A stretch of 9,681 bases of DNA from JACCTH01 sp035281645 (GTDB lineage Bacteria; Actinomycetota; Acidimicrobiia; Spongiisociales; ZC4RG35): assembly GCA_035281645.1 (NCBI GenBank), contig DATEDN010000006.1, positions 1-9,681 of the forward strand, read 5' to 3'. Positions 1 through 6,171 of this stretch are shown piece by piece. Each line of letters opens with the position of its first letter. Positions within the stretch are counted from its first letter, which is position 1. The notes below the pieces were generated by a model. It was given only the letters and a program-made list of their open reading frames with translations, searched no databases and was not told the origin of the DNA. The position numbers and the translations under genes were made by a program.

Positions 1-297
1 GCCGACCCCACCCGCCGTGACATCGTCCGCCGGGCGATCGACGGTCAGGAGGGCGTCGCCGAGTTGGCCGAGCACTACTCGATGAGCTTCGCCGCGGTGC
101 AAAAGCACGTCGCCATCCTCGAGCGGGCGGGCCTGGTTACCAAGCGACGGAGGGGCCGGCGCAAGCTGGTTCACACCAACGTCGGTGCCATCCGGATCGC
201 CCAGAACCTGCTCGACCGCTACCAGGACCTGTGGCGGGACCGGATCGACCGCATGAACCAGATCATCAATGAGACCAGCGAGGAGGCTGACCGATGA
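1..297 (+). CDS. ArsR-family winged-helix transcriptional regulator (5' end missing)
   Basis: The reading frame is open from the first base, so the start lies outside the window and 98 C-terminal residues are visible. The visible protein begins with ADPTRRDIVRRA, the usual first helix of ArsR repressors, so perhaps 10-20 residues are missing. A helix-turn-helix follows (about residues 18-46, recognition helix SFAAVQKHVAILERAGL), then a basic wing (RRRGRRKLVHTN, 49-60). The tail is a helical dimerisation segment. I see no Cys-rich metal-sensing motif in the visible part, so this is unlikely to be a metal sensor; it belongs to the ArsR group commonly found beside SRPBCC proteins. Its stop overlaps the next start (ATGA at 294-297), so the two are translationally coupled. 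Inference: it probably represses its own operon, but the promoter is outside the window. Confidence 0.9.
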   Translation, partial: ADPTRRDIVRRAIDGQEGVAELAEHYSMSFAAVQKHVAILERAGLVTKRRRGRRKLVHTNVGAIRIAQNLLDRYQDLWRDRIDRMNQIINETSEEADR

Positions 298-800
298 CCG
301 TTACCGCCGTCCGCAAGGACCCCAAGGCCCTGACCATGACCATGACCGCCGAGTTCGAAGCCACCCCCGAACGGGTCTGGCAGCTGTGGGCCGATCCCCG
401 CCAGCTCGAGCGCTGGTGGGGGCCACCGACCTACCCGGCCACCTTTACCACCCACGAGCTTTCACCAGGCAAGCGGACCGAGTACCACATGACCGGGCCC
501 GAAGGCGATCAACCGCATGGTTACTGGGACATCGTCGAGGTCGATCCCCCGCGGCTGCTCGTTTTTCGCGACGGCTTTGCCAACGAGGACGGCTCGCCTA
601 ATGAAGCCCTGCCCGAGGGCGAGGGTCGGGTGACGATCGAGTCGATCGGCGGCGGTAGGACCCGGATGTCGATCGAGAACCGTTTCCCCAGCACCGAGGC
701 GATGGAACAGGTCCTCGCCATGGGTATGGAAGAGGGCATGAAACAAGCGCTCGGCCAGATCGACGCCATCCTCGCCGAGGGACATGCTCGCATCGGATGA
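294..800 (+). CDS. SRPBCC / AHSA1-like domain protein
   Basis: This 168-residue protein is a single START-like (SRPBCC) domain of the Activator-of-Hsp90-ATPase-homologue type. The family signature is clear near the N-terminus: TPERVWQLWADPRQLERWWGPP at about 24-45, cut here only as a description of its position. The central strands (YWDIVEVDPPRLLVF) and a long C-terminal helix (EQVLAMGMEEGMKQALGQID) complete the fold and its hydrophobic pocket. Length is normal for the family. The ATG is preceded by AGGAGG at 281-286 with a 7-nt gap, and it overlaps the ArsR stop by ATGA. ArsR plus SRPBCC pairs are very common in Actinomycetota and Proteobacteria. The ligand cannot be read from the sequence; binding of a small hydrophobic molecule is the usual suggestion, not a demonstrated function. 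Confidence 0.9.
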   Translation: MTVTAVRKDPKALTMTMTAEFEATPERVWQLWADPRQLERWWGPPTYPATFTTHELSPGKRTEYHMTGPEGDQPHGYWDIVEVDPPRLLVFRDGFANEDGSPNEALPEGEGRVTIESIGGGRTRMSIENRFPSTEAMEQVLAMGMEEGMKQALGQIDAILAEGHARIG

Positions 801-812
801 CCGGTGCCAATC

Positions 813-819
813 AAGGAGG
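813..819 (+). promoter_or_regulatory. Shine-Dalgarno AAGGAGG fixing the hydrolase start
   Basis: A perfect AAGGAGG lies 5 nt before ATG 825. It lies downstream of the alternative in-frame GTG at 804, so it selects ATG 825 as the start and removes 7 residues from the longest reading frame. Confidence 0.8.
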
Positions 820-824
820 CACAG

Positions 825-1694
825 ATGAACACCACCGAAATGATGACCCATACGCTCGAAGTTCCCGGCGCCACCTTGACCTATGACATCCGGAGCGGCG
901 GCGGCGATGAACCACCTCTCTTCCTTGTTGGTTCGCCGATGGCCGCTGCCGGTTTCGAAACGCTGGCGAGTCACTTTCCCGATCGCACGATCGTTACCTA
1001 CGACCCCCGCGGGTCCGAGCGAAGCACCAAGCCCGACATGATGGCGCCCTCGACCCCCGAGGAGCACGCCGACGATCTTCACCGGATCATCGAGAAGGTT
1101 GGTGGCCCTGTCGACATGTTCGCCTCGAGCGGCGGGGCGACCAATTCCTTGGCCTTGGTGGCGCGCCATCCCGAGGACGTGCGAACGCTGGTGGCGCACG
1201 AGCCGCCGGTCTCCACGGTTCTCCCCGATCGCGAGAACGCCCTGGCGGCATCGCAGGCGGTTCATGAGACCTACATGCGCTCAGGGTTCGGCGCCGGCAT
1301 GGCGCACTTCATCGCCGTAGCCAGCCACCAGGGTGAGTTTCCCGACGGCTGGGCCCAACAGCCTGGGCCGGATCCGGCCCAGTTCGGGTTGCCTACCGAG
1401 GACGACGGCACCCGCACCGATCCGCTGATGAGCCAGAACATGATCAGCGGCTCGCGGTACGAACCCGAGTTGGAGGCGGTGCGACAGGCGCCGACCCGTG
1501 TGGTCATCGCCGCCGGAGAGGAATCGGAAGGCATCATTCCCTACCGGGCCGCGGTGATCATCGCCGAGCGACTGGGGTCCGAGCTAGTGCTCTTCCCGGG
1601 CGGCCATGGCGGGTTCTTCGGAGGCGAGTACGGCCAGATAGGTGTACCGGACGCCTTCGCCAAGAAGCTCCGCCAAGTATTGGAAGGTGACTGA
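825..1694 (+). CDS. Alpha/beta-fold hydrolase
   Basis: The 289-residue protein has the alpha/beta hydrolase layout. After strand beta3 there is an oxyanion-region segment (LFLVGSPMAAAGFE, 32-45), then the conserved TIVTYDPRGSERS stretch (55-67), the nucleophile elbow FASSGGA with Ser102 (99-105) and a C-terminal catalytic His261 in GGHGGFF. The acid is probably within VVIAAGEESEG near the C-terminal third, which offers Glu rather than a clear Asp. The elbow reads A-S-S-G-G rather than G-x-S-x-G, a known relaxed form. The substrate is unknown; a carboxylesterase or small-molecule hydrolase is possible. It follows the SRPBCC gene by 24 nt and runs directly into the next gene, so it is a member of the ArsR-led operon. 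There is no signal peptide, so it is cytoplasmic. Confidence 0.88.
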   Translation: MNTTEMMTHTLEVPGATLTYDIRSGGGDEPPLFLVGSPMAAAGFETLASHFPDRTIVTYDPRGSERSTKPDMMAPSTPEEHADDLHRIIEKVGGPVDMFASSGGATNSLALVARHPEDVRTLVAHEPPVSTVLPDRENALAASQAVHETYMRSGFGAGMAHFIAVASHQGEFPDGWAQQPGPDPAQFGLPTEDDGTRTDPLMSQNMISGSRYEPELEAVRQAPTRVVIAAGEESEGIIPYRAAVIIAERLGSELVLFPGGHGGFFGGEYGQIGVPDAFAKKLRQVLEGD

Positions 1695-1697
1695 GCC

Positions 1698-2318
1698 GTG
1701 GAATTAGTTGTCAATACCTTCCTCACCGTCGACGGCGTGTACCAGGGTCCCGGAGGGCGAGACGAAGATCGGAGCGAGGGATTTGATCGAGGAGGCTGGC
1801 TGGCTCCCCACTTCGACGAGGCGGCCGGGCAATTCATGGATGGGGTCTTCGACCGAGTGGACGCTTTTCTCCTCGGACGTCGTACCTACGACATCTTTGC
1901 CCGTTACTGGCCGAACATCACCGACCCGGATAACAAGGTGGCGAATCGTCTCAACAACCTGCCCAAGTATGTCGCTTCGACCACGCTGAAAGATCCCGAG
2001 TGGAATAACTCGACCGTCATCGACGGGGATCTTGCCGCCGGAATCCAAAAGCTCAAGCACCAGCAGGGACGCGAGCTCCAGGTCCACGGCAGCGGGCGGC
2101 TAGTGCAATTCCTCCTCGACAACGATCTCGTCGATCGTCTCAATCTCCAAGTCTTCCCGGTGATCCTCGGCGCCGGCCGCCGCTTCTTCGCCGAGAGTGG
2201 CATCGGAACCCGCCTGGAGCTGGAGAAATCGCAGACCACGGGATCCGGAGTGACGATCTCGACCTATCGCACCAAGGGACGGCCCGAGTTTCGCGACGTC
2301 GAAGCCACCGACTCCTGA
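1698..2318 (+). CDS. Dihydrofolate reductase-family protein (RibD C-terminal domain type)
   Basis: The 206-residue product matches the RibD-C/YyaP-like reductases, which share the DHFR fold and use NAD(P)H. Visible landmarks are the N-terminal strand with TVDGVYQGP (10-18), FLLGRRTYDIFARYWP (57-72), where GR-RTY is the conserved block after the first crossover, and VHGSGRLVQFLL (129-140), the glycine-rich dinucleotide-binding turn. It ends with LNLQVFPVILGAGRRFF, typical of the family. The start is GTG 1698, 3 nt after the hydrolase stop; AAGGTGA at 1684-1690 gives a 7-nt spacing. It is the last gene of the operon and stops 4 bp from the convergent gene. True folate reduction is unlikely, since these stand-alone proteins are mostly uncharacterised and are not classical FolA. 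Confidence 0.9.
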   Translation: MELVVNTFLTVDGVYQGPGGRDEDRSEGFDRGGWLAPHFDEAAGQFMDGVFDRVDAFLLGRRTYDIFARYWPNITDPDNKVANRLNNLPKYVASTTLKDPEWNNSTVIDGDLAAGIQKLKHQQGRELQVHGSGRLVQFLLDNDLVDRLNLQVFPVILGAGRRFFAESGIGTRLELEKSQTTGSGVTISTYRTKGRPEFRDVEATDS

Positions 2319-2322
2319 CGAC

Positions 2323-2775
2323 TCAGCTCCGAGGCTCGAAAACGACGACGGCAGTCTGGGTGGGCCGCCTAGCGGCATAGGCGTCGAGATTGCTCTCGTG
2401 TTCGCGCATGCGAGCCCAAAGCCGATCCCGCTCCTCGCCGATGGCGGCGCGCGCCCGAACGTGACGGGTGCCATCGGCGAGCTCGACCGTGGCGTCGGGG
2501 TGGGCTTGAACGTTGAGCCACCACGCTGGCTCCGGAGCCGCCCATCCGTTCATGGCGAGAGTGACGAGATTGGGACCGTCTTCGTAGTAACCCAGCAGGA
2601 CCGATCGCGGCTCTCCGCTCTTTCGTCCCACCGTGTTGAGGCGCAGCGTCCCCCACTTGTCTTCCGTGGGAACCCCCAGCCCCAGGCGGCCGCCGCTCCA
2701 CCGGGCCAGCGCTTTATGAACGACCCAGGCCGATCTGATAAACCAGCGCGGTGGGAGATAGGCACGATCAGGCAT
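2323..2775 (-). CDS. Deazaflavin (F420)-dependent nitroreductase-family protein, Ddn-like
   Basis: This 150-residue protein belongs to the split-barrel Ddn/DUF385 group known from Mycobacterium, in which F420H2 reduces quinones or nitro compounds. The family core is visible: RLNTVGRKSGEPRSVLLGYYEDG (about 45-67), where the GRKSG turn contacts the cofactor phosphate, and NGWAAPEPAWWLNVQAHPDATVEL (about 76-99), where most relatives have NGG. A basic, aromatic N-terminus (RWFIRSAWVVHKALARW) could associate with the membrane, as reported for Ddn. The ATG at 2775 follows the cupredoxin stop by 6 nt with only a weak SD (TGAGG), so it probably depends on translation of the upstream gene. F420 use is a family-based inference; the sequence alone cannot exclude FMN. 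Its stop is 4 bp from the convergent DHFR-like gene. Confidence 0.88.
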   Translation of the reverse strand: MPDRAYLPPRWFIRSAWVVHKALARWSGGRLGLGVPTEDKWGTLRLNTVGRKSGEPRSVLLGYYEDGPNLVTLAMNGWAAPEPAWWLNVQAHPDATVELADGTRHVRARAAIGEERDRLWARMREHESNLDAYAARRPTQTAVVVFEPRS

Positions 2776-2781
2776 GCCTCA

Positions 2782-3558
2782 CTATCGCGTATTTACGGCC
2801 ACGACCCTCGCTTTTTCTCGATCTTCGGAGGGAAACTGAGATATCTCGATCGGCTGTTGACTGATTCCCTGTCGGATATCAAAGCGCCGATGGAGGAAAA
2901 CGGCGAGCAGCGCGGCCAGTGCCAGTCCGACTCCAAATCCTGCCGCCACCGCCAGCAATGTGAAGCCTTCGGCCTCTGGCACTGAGACCACGATCGGGGC
3001 CTCGGGGGCGGAGTCAAGCCGGTCGAGCTTCTGGCTCAACGCGGTCTGACCCTGCACGATCGCGGTGAGGAGTCGTTCGTGCCCAGCCACGGTGGCGGCG
3101 AGCGTTTGGTTGCCATCGGCCACCGCCGCGCTGACATCGGACTTGATCTGCTCGGGGTCGATCGGCGCCGCCACAAAGGCCGGATCCGGCTCACCGACGA
3201 TGAGCAACCCGGCCATGCCCGAGCCGTCCACCGACCCGTGGAGGGTGCAGTACACCTTGTAGATCCCGGCCTCGTCGAAGCTGAGGGTGGCGGTCTCGCC
3301 GGGGGCCAACTGCCCGGTGTCGAAGGAGCCATCGATTGCGGTCACGGTGTGGGGGAACTCGCCGTCGTTACGCACCGTCAGCGTTTCGCCCAAGGGAGCG
3401 GTATGGGCGATCCCGTTGAAACAGGAATCCAATACCGAGACGGTGGTGCCGGAGGAAAAAGCCGGACAGAGGGAGAACGACCCTCCACCCCCCGCCCCGG
3501 CTACGGCGGGGACCAAGACCAGGACCAAAATCGTCGTCAGGTGAAACAGTCGTCGCAT
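2782..3558 (-). CDS. Membrane-anchored cupredoxin (plastocyanin-like type 1 copper protein)
   Basis: The 258-residue protein has a signal peptide (RR at 2-3, hydrophobic 10-20, cleavage probably near residue 20-22), then a cupredoxin domain (about 38-122). The copper ligands appear complete: His70 in FPHTV, then Cys104 and His107 in VYCTLHG, and Met115 in GSGMAG. Cys31 and Cys46 could form a disulfide at the domain edge. A linker rich in Ala, Gln and charged residues (130-185, probably helical) leads to one membrane span (199-222) followed by HRR and a cytosolic tail. This topology places the copper site outside the cell on a stalk. The start is ATG 3558 because GGAGG (complement of 3564-3568) sits 5 nt upstream; the longer frame starting with GTG at 3564 would overlap that site. 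It probably forms an operon with the Ddn-like gene. A role as an electron carrier is likely; the partner is unknown. Confidence 0.88.
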   Translation of the reverse strand: MRRLFHLTTILVLVLVPAVAGAGGGGSFSLCPAFSSGTTVSVLDSCFNGIAHTAPLGETLTVRNDGEFPHTVTAIDGSFDTGQLAPGETATLSFDEAGIYKVYCTLHGSVDGSGMAGLLIVGEPDPAFVAAPIDPEQIKSDVSAAVADGNQTLAATVAGHERLLTAIVQGQTALSQKLDRLDSAPEAPIVVSVPEAEGFTLLAVAAGFGVGLALAALLAVFLHRRFDIRQGISQQPIEISQFPSEDREKARVVAVNTR

Positions 3559-3571
3559 TGGCACCTCCGAG

Positions 3572-4129
3572 ATGCTTTACACCGGAGACGCCGCCGAGGT
3601 TCCAACAGTTCACGGGCGTCCCTTTTTCCTCTGCGAGGATGGCGAGGTGGCCACCAACCAAGTTCTCGATATCCAGGGTCCGGTGCGGGGAGAGGTCTTC
3701 GTTGTGTTCGAAGAAGGCTCGGAGATCTTCCTCACCGGACCGGACGGACCTCGTCCGTGGCTGATTGAGACCCATGGTCGCGAGAATCCGATGGAGGAGA
3801 TCCGTCGCACCGCCACAGCGCTACTGCCGGACATGTTCCTGCTCCACTCGACTTCCTGGAGATGGGAGGGGACGGCGGTTGTCCTCACCTTCATCGCCGC
3901 GGTGGCCAAGGGCAGAGGCGAATCGCGCCTCGTTTCAACTGGAGAACTCGCTCGGGGCTCGCCCACCGCCCCGCCGGCTGAGATCGAAAGCAACCAGGTG
4001 CTGAACCACGCCCTCCGCCATCTCGCCTGGCTGGGCCGCGAAGACGAGGCGGTTCGGGATTCCCTGAGCTCAGCTTGGCGCGAGGCGCTCTCAAAGTACG
4101 TGCCCGCTACCTTTCAACAGATCGGATGA
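3572..4129 (+). CDS. Uncharacterised conserved protein (185 aa)
   Basis: I cannot assign a function. The N-terminal half looks beta-rich, with alternating hydrophobic strands (RPFFLCEDGEVATNQVLDI, then GEVFVVFEEGSEIFL), followed by a helix around MEEIRRTATALL (95-106 region). A distinctive core comes next: LLHSTSWRWEGTAVVLTFIAAVAK. The last part is helical, with QVLNHALRHLAWLGREDEAVRDSLSSAWREAL. From memory the SWRWEG-AVVLTF and HALRHLAWL blocks recall a widespread actinobacterial protein of unknown function, but I cannot confirm this. There is no signal peptide. ATG 3572 has no SD and lies 13 nt from the divergent cupredoxin start; a later GTG at 3647, after GAGGATGG, is an alternative start. 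Its stop overlaps the following small gene by ATGA, so the two are co-expressed. Confidence 0.75.
   Translation: MLYTGDAAEVPTVHGRPFFLCEDGEVATNQVLDIQGPVRGEVFVVFEEGSEIFLTGPDGPRPWLIETHGRENPMEEIRRTATALLPDMFLLHSTSWRWEGTAVVLTFIAAVAKGRGESRLVSTGELARGSPTAPPAEIESNQVLNHALRHLAWLGREDEAVRDSLSSAWREALSKYVPATFQQIG
3576..3605 (-). promoter_or_regulatory. Possible promoter for the cupredoxin operon
   Basis: On the minus strand TTGGAA (complement of 3600-3605) and TGTAAA (complement of 3576-3581) are separated by 18 nt. Each matches the sigma70-type consensus at 4 of 6 positions. Initiation would fall near 3569, giving a leader of about 10 nt that holds just the SD. The site lies inside the first codons of the divergent gene. 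This is a weak match and could be chance. Confidence 0.3.
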
Positions 4130-4290
4130 GCACCCAGCGACTGACGTTGACTTGTGCCTGCGGATGGGAGATCGCGGGGACGGAGGAAGAGGTCGTCGTC
4201 GCCGCGCAAGATCACGGACGGCGCGTGCACAACATGGAGACCAGCCGAGAAGAGGTGCTGGCCTTGGCGAAGGTCAGCGCGACCGACTAA
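4126..4290 (+). CDS. DUF1059-like small Cys/His protein (54 aa)
   Basis: The 54-residue protein contains CACGWEIAGTEEEVVVAAQ at 10-28, then HGRRVHNM (30-37). This is the layout of DUF1059 small proteins: a Cys pair with GW, an acidic helix, and two spaced His residues. Cys10, Cys12, His30 and His35 could form a metal site; that is inference. The family has no established function. The start is ATG 4126, which overlaps the preceding stop (TGA 4127-4129); a longer in-frame extension upstream lies inside the preceding gene and lacks the family pattern. No convincing SD is present, which fits coupled translation. It ends 3 bp from a convergent gene, within a perfect inverted repeat. Confidence 0.75.
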   Translation: MSTQRLTLTCACGWEIAGTEEEVVVAAQDHGRRVHNMETSREEVLALAKVSATD

Positions 4291-4308
4291 GCGCTACCAG
4301 CGGTCGCG
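4278..4308. terminator. Bidirectional stem-loop at a convergent junction
   Basis: CGCGACCG (4278-4285) and CGGTCGCG (4301-4308) form a perfect 8-bp inverted repeat, seven of whose eight pairs are G-C, with a 15-nt loop. The loop holds the stop codons of both converging genes (TAA 4288-4290 and the complement of CTA 4294-4296). Position and symmetry suit a bidirectional terminator. There is no U-tract on either side; terminators without one are common in high-GC actinobacteria, but this weakens the call. Confidence 0.45.
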
Positions 4309-4806
4309 GTGGATTACCTCTTCGAATGGCCGCCGGTTCACCTTGGTTCGAGGCCGGAGGGGGCGATCGGCTGGGAAGCCGAAGGAGATCAGGTGGGCAC
4401 AATGCCGGTCTGCCGGGAAACCGAGCACTTTCCGGGCAAGCTCCTGATCGTCGACGTGAGCGTGTCCGGTTCCGATCCCGAGGTCGGCGGCGGCCAGCAT
4501 CAACGACATCACTGCCTGACCGACGTCGAAATGAAGCATGTTCTCGCGGGCGGCGTCCACTGGCGGCGTGATGATCGCCACCGCCGCGGGCGAGTCGGCC
4601 ACGTGCCACGCTCCTCGCCACACCCCCGACAGTTCTTTTAGCCGCGCGGGGTCGGTCACCACGATGAAGTCCCAGGGCTGCCAGTTGCTCGCCGACGGGG
4701 TCAGTCGCCCCGCCTCGAGGATGCGGTCGAGGTCGTCCGGCTCGATTGGCTGCTGAGAGAACTGACGAACGTTGCGGCGGGCTCTGATCGCATCCCAAGT
4801 TTCCAT
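4294..4806 (-). CDS. Short FMN nitroreductase-family protein
   Basis: The 170-residue product is a nitroreductase-fold flavoenzyme. The FMN phosphate-binding RARRNVRQF is at 8-16, the conserved LTPSASNWQPWDFIVV at 35-50, and the second FMN-contact region AADLGIGTGHAH in the C-terminal half. It is shorter than NfsB/NfsA-type enzymes (about 215-240 aa), but this length is normal for the compact subgroup. These enzymes act as dimers on nitro compounds, quinones or enones using NAD(P)H; the substrate is not readable here. ATG 4806 has a strong SD (GGAGGAAGG, complement of about 4810-4818) in the 14-nt gap after the cyclase-domain gene. It is therefore the last gene of that minus-strand group. It is unrelated in fold to the F420-type protein nearby. 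Confidence 0.9.
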   Translation of the reverse strand: METWDAIRARRNVRQFSQQPIEPDDLDRILEAGRLTPSASNWQPWDFIVVTDPARLKELSGVWRGAWHVADSPAAVAIITPPVDAARENMLHFDVGQAVMSLMLAAADLGIGTGHAHVDDQELARKVLGFPADRHCAHLISFGFPADRPLRPRTKVNRRPFEEVIHRDRW

Positions 4807-4820
4807 TTGCCTTCCTCCGA

Positions 4821-5627
4821 TCAGACGCCAACCCGTTGAACAGTGATGACTCGAACATCTAGGGAGGCGGACCGCCCCCGAAGCTCGACCGTACGGCGTT
4901 CCGGATCCCCCAGGTCGATACCCGCCGCCTGATAGGTGTCCTCGCTGGCCAGGATCTCTCCCTGGCGGGCGAGGGAAGCCAGTCGCGAGGTGACGTTGGC
5001 GACATCCCCGAGGACGGTGACGTCGTAACCATCAGTCCCCTCGATCCCCACCGTCCCTACAAAGGCCTGGCCGGTATGGAGACCCACTCCGACCGGGACC
5101 CAAGGGCCTTCCGCCTCACCGTGGCCGGTGGCGAGGAGGAGCGCTTGGGCGGTGCGCATAGCGGCGCCGGCGTGGTCGGGAGCGAACACCGGGAAGTAGA
5201 AGGCCCGCACCTCGTCGCCCACCGGGGTGTCGATGAAGGCGTCGCCTTCGGCAAAGACGTTGTTGCTCACCCGGTAGAAGCGTTGCATGAGGTCGGCAAA
5301 GGCCACCGGCCCCATCTCCTCGGCCAATGCGGTCGAACCCCTGACATCGGCGAAGAGCACCGTGAGGTCGATCACCGCCCCGCCCGGATGATTGGTCGAC
5401 CAAACCTCACAGGCATTGCAGAAGTGGGGGTTGTAACGAGCCGGTCGACGTCCGGTCAGCTTGAGGACCGGACCGGCGATCCCGCCGAGGGGGATTTTGC
5501 ACAATCGACATCGGGGGTCGCCGGGGACATGCTTGAAGATCCGCCCCTTCTTGTAGAGCGGGGCCTCGCGGTTGGTGAGCATGTCCCGCCACATCGACTC
5601 GATGCTGGGACTATCGCTCAACGTCAA
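4821..5627 (-). CDS. Class III adenylate/guanylate cyclase-domain protein with N-terminal Cys4 module
   Basis: The protein (268 aa from TTG 5627) has two parts. Residues 38-74 carry PRCRLC and FCNAC (Cys40, 43, 70, 73), probably a zinc-binding knuckle, with GGIAGPVLKLTGRRPAR between them. Residues 86-230 are a class III cyclase domain: FADVRGST with metal-ligand Asp94; VGDEV with second metal ligand Asp138; and YDVTVLGDVANVTSRL, carrying Asp202 (substrate selection), Asn211 and Arg215 (transition state). The usual lysine four residues before Asp138 is Thr134. No membrane span or signal peptide is seen. The start is uncertain: the frame opens at a TGA at 5637-5639, so only TTG 5627, TTG 5621, ATG 5594 (Met12) or ATG 5582 (Met16) are available, and none has a good SD. 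It sits between the membrane protein and nitroreductase genes on the same strand. Cyclase activity is likely but unproved. Confidence 0.88.
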   Translation of the reverse strand: MTLSDSPSIESMWRDMLTNREAPLYKKGRIFKHVPGDPRCRLCKIPLGGIAGPVLKLTGRRPARYNPHFCNACEVWSTNHPGGAVIDLTVLFADVRGSTALAEEMGPVAFADLMQRFYRVSNNVFAEGDAFIDTPVGDEVRAFYFPVFAPDHAGAAMRTAQALLLATGHGEAEGPWVPVGVGLHTGQAFVGTVGIEGTDGYDVTVLGDVANVTSRLASLARQGEILASEDTYQAAGIDLGDPERRTVELRGRSASLDVRVITVQRVGV

Positions 5628-5667
5628 CCAGTTGGATCATCCCCAGAGACGGTACTCCCGTTCTTGA

Positions 5668-6165
5668 TCACTCCGTTGAGGTGGGAATTTCCTGCTTGCG
5701 GGCTCCGATCTCCCGCACAAAGTTAGAAAAGATGCCAGCCGGTGATGCGAGCCACATGAGGGCTCCAATCTGGAGGACGCCGACGCTGGCCCAGAAGAGA
5801 TTGGCGACCTGCAGGCCGGCCATCAGCACCCCTGCGGAAACGTTGACCCGCCAGGCGAACCGATCCTTCCAGATTTCCGGATCGGGCTGTCGATTGCCTG
5901 CCATGTCATTGATCTCGGCGAGGATGAGTGCGACGGCACCCCAACGGATGGTTGTCTCGACCGAGCCGGAGAGCGAATAGGCAGGCGCCAGGCTGAGGGC
6001 GATGAAGGCGAGCGTGAGAGCGTGCTTGACGATGGTCTTGAGCCTCCAGAGGTTGATCACATCCCAGGACCGTGGGTCGTCCCTTAGCCAAGCGATCAAA
6101 GCTCCGAAACCCGCCAGGCTGATCGACAGTCCGGCGACCGTATTGAAGAAAGGCTGGGCTTCCAT
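5668..6165 (-). CDS. Uncharacterised multi-pass membrane protein (165 aa)
   Basis: I do not recognise the family. The 165-residue protein has about five hydrophobic segments: 7-27, 45-65, 72-86, 109-128 and 130-150. Charged loops lie between them, notably DDPRSWDVINLWRLK (29-43) and an acidic/basic loop at 86-106 (NDMAGNRQPDPEIWKDR). The short spans 3-5 could be partly re-entrant. No catalytic motif is evident. ATG 6165 is chosen because hydrophobic coding begins there and a TATGAT hexamer lies exactly 6 nt upstream; the open frame continues upstream to about 6600, but that part only mirrors the opposite-strand CoA-transferase. There is no SD, consistent with a leaderless transcript. The cyclase-domain gene follows after 40 nt, so the two are probably co-transcribed and the membrane protein may be its partner (inference). 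Confidence 0.72.
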   Translation of the reverse strand: MEAQPFFNTVAGLSISLAGFGALIAWLRDDPRSWDVINLWRLKTIVKHALTLAFIALSLAPAYSLSGSVETTIRWGAVALILAEINDMAGNRQPDPEIWKDRFAWRVNVSAGVLMAGLQVANLFWASVGVLQIGALMWLASPAGIFSNFVREIGARKQEIPTSTE

Positions 6166-6171
6166 CGTTCG

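Noticed and set aside
804..824. GTG 804 as hydrolase start
   Set aside because: The perfect SD at 813-819 lies downstream of it and 5 nt before ATG 825.
462..1265. Long minus-strand open frame (267 codons) across the SRPBCC and hydrolase genes
   Set aside because: It mirrors two well-supported plus-strand genes, crosses their boundary, and its translation has low-complexity R/G/H-rich composition with no family motif.
2283..2345. Possible terminator at the first convergent junction
   Set aside because: Only stems of 4-5 bp can be drawn (for example TTTCG with CGAAA), with long loops; not distinguishable from chance.
3079..3768. Plus-strand open frame of 229 codons opposite the cupredoxin gene
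   Set aside because: It runs across the divergent junction, antisense to the signal peptide and copper-site codons, and has no recognisable domain.
5076..5726. Plus-strand open frame of 216 codons opposite the cyclase-domain gene
   Set aside because: The minus-strand product has all the key cyclase residues; the plus-strand translation is a composition shadow of high-GC DNA.
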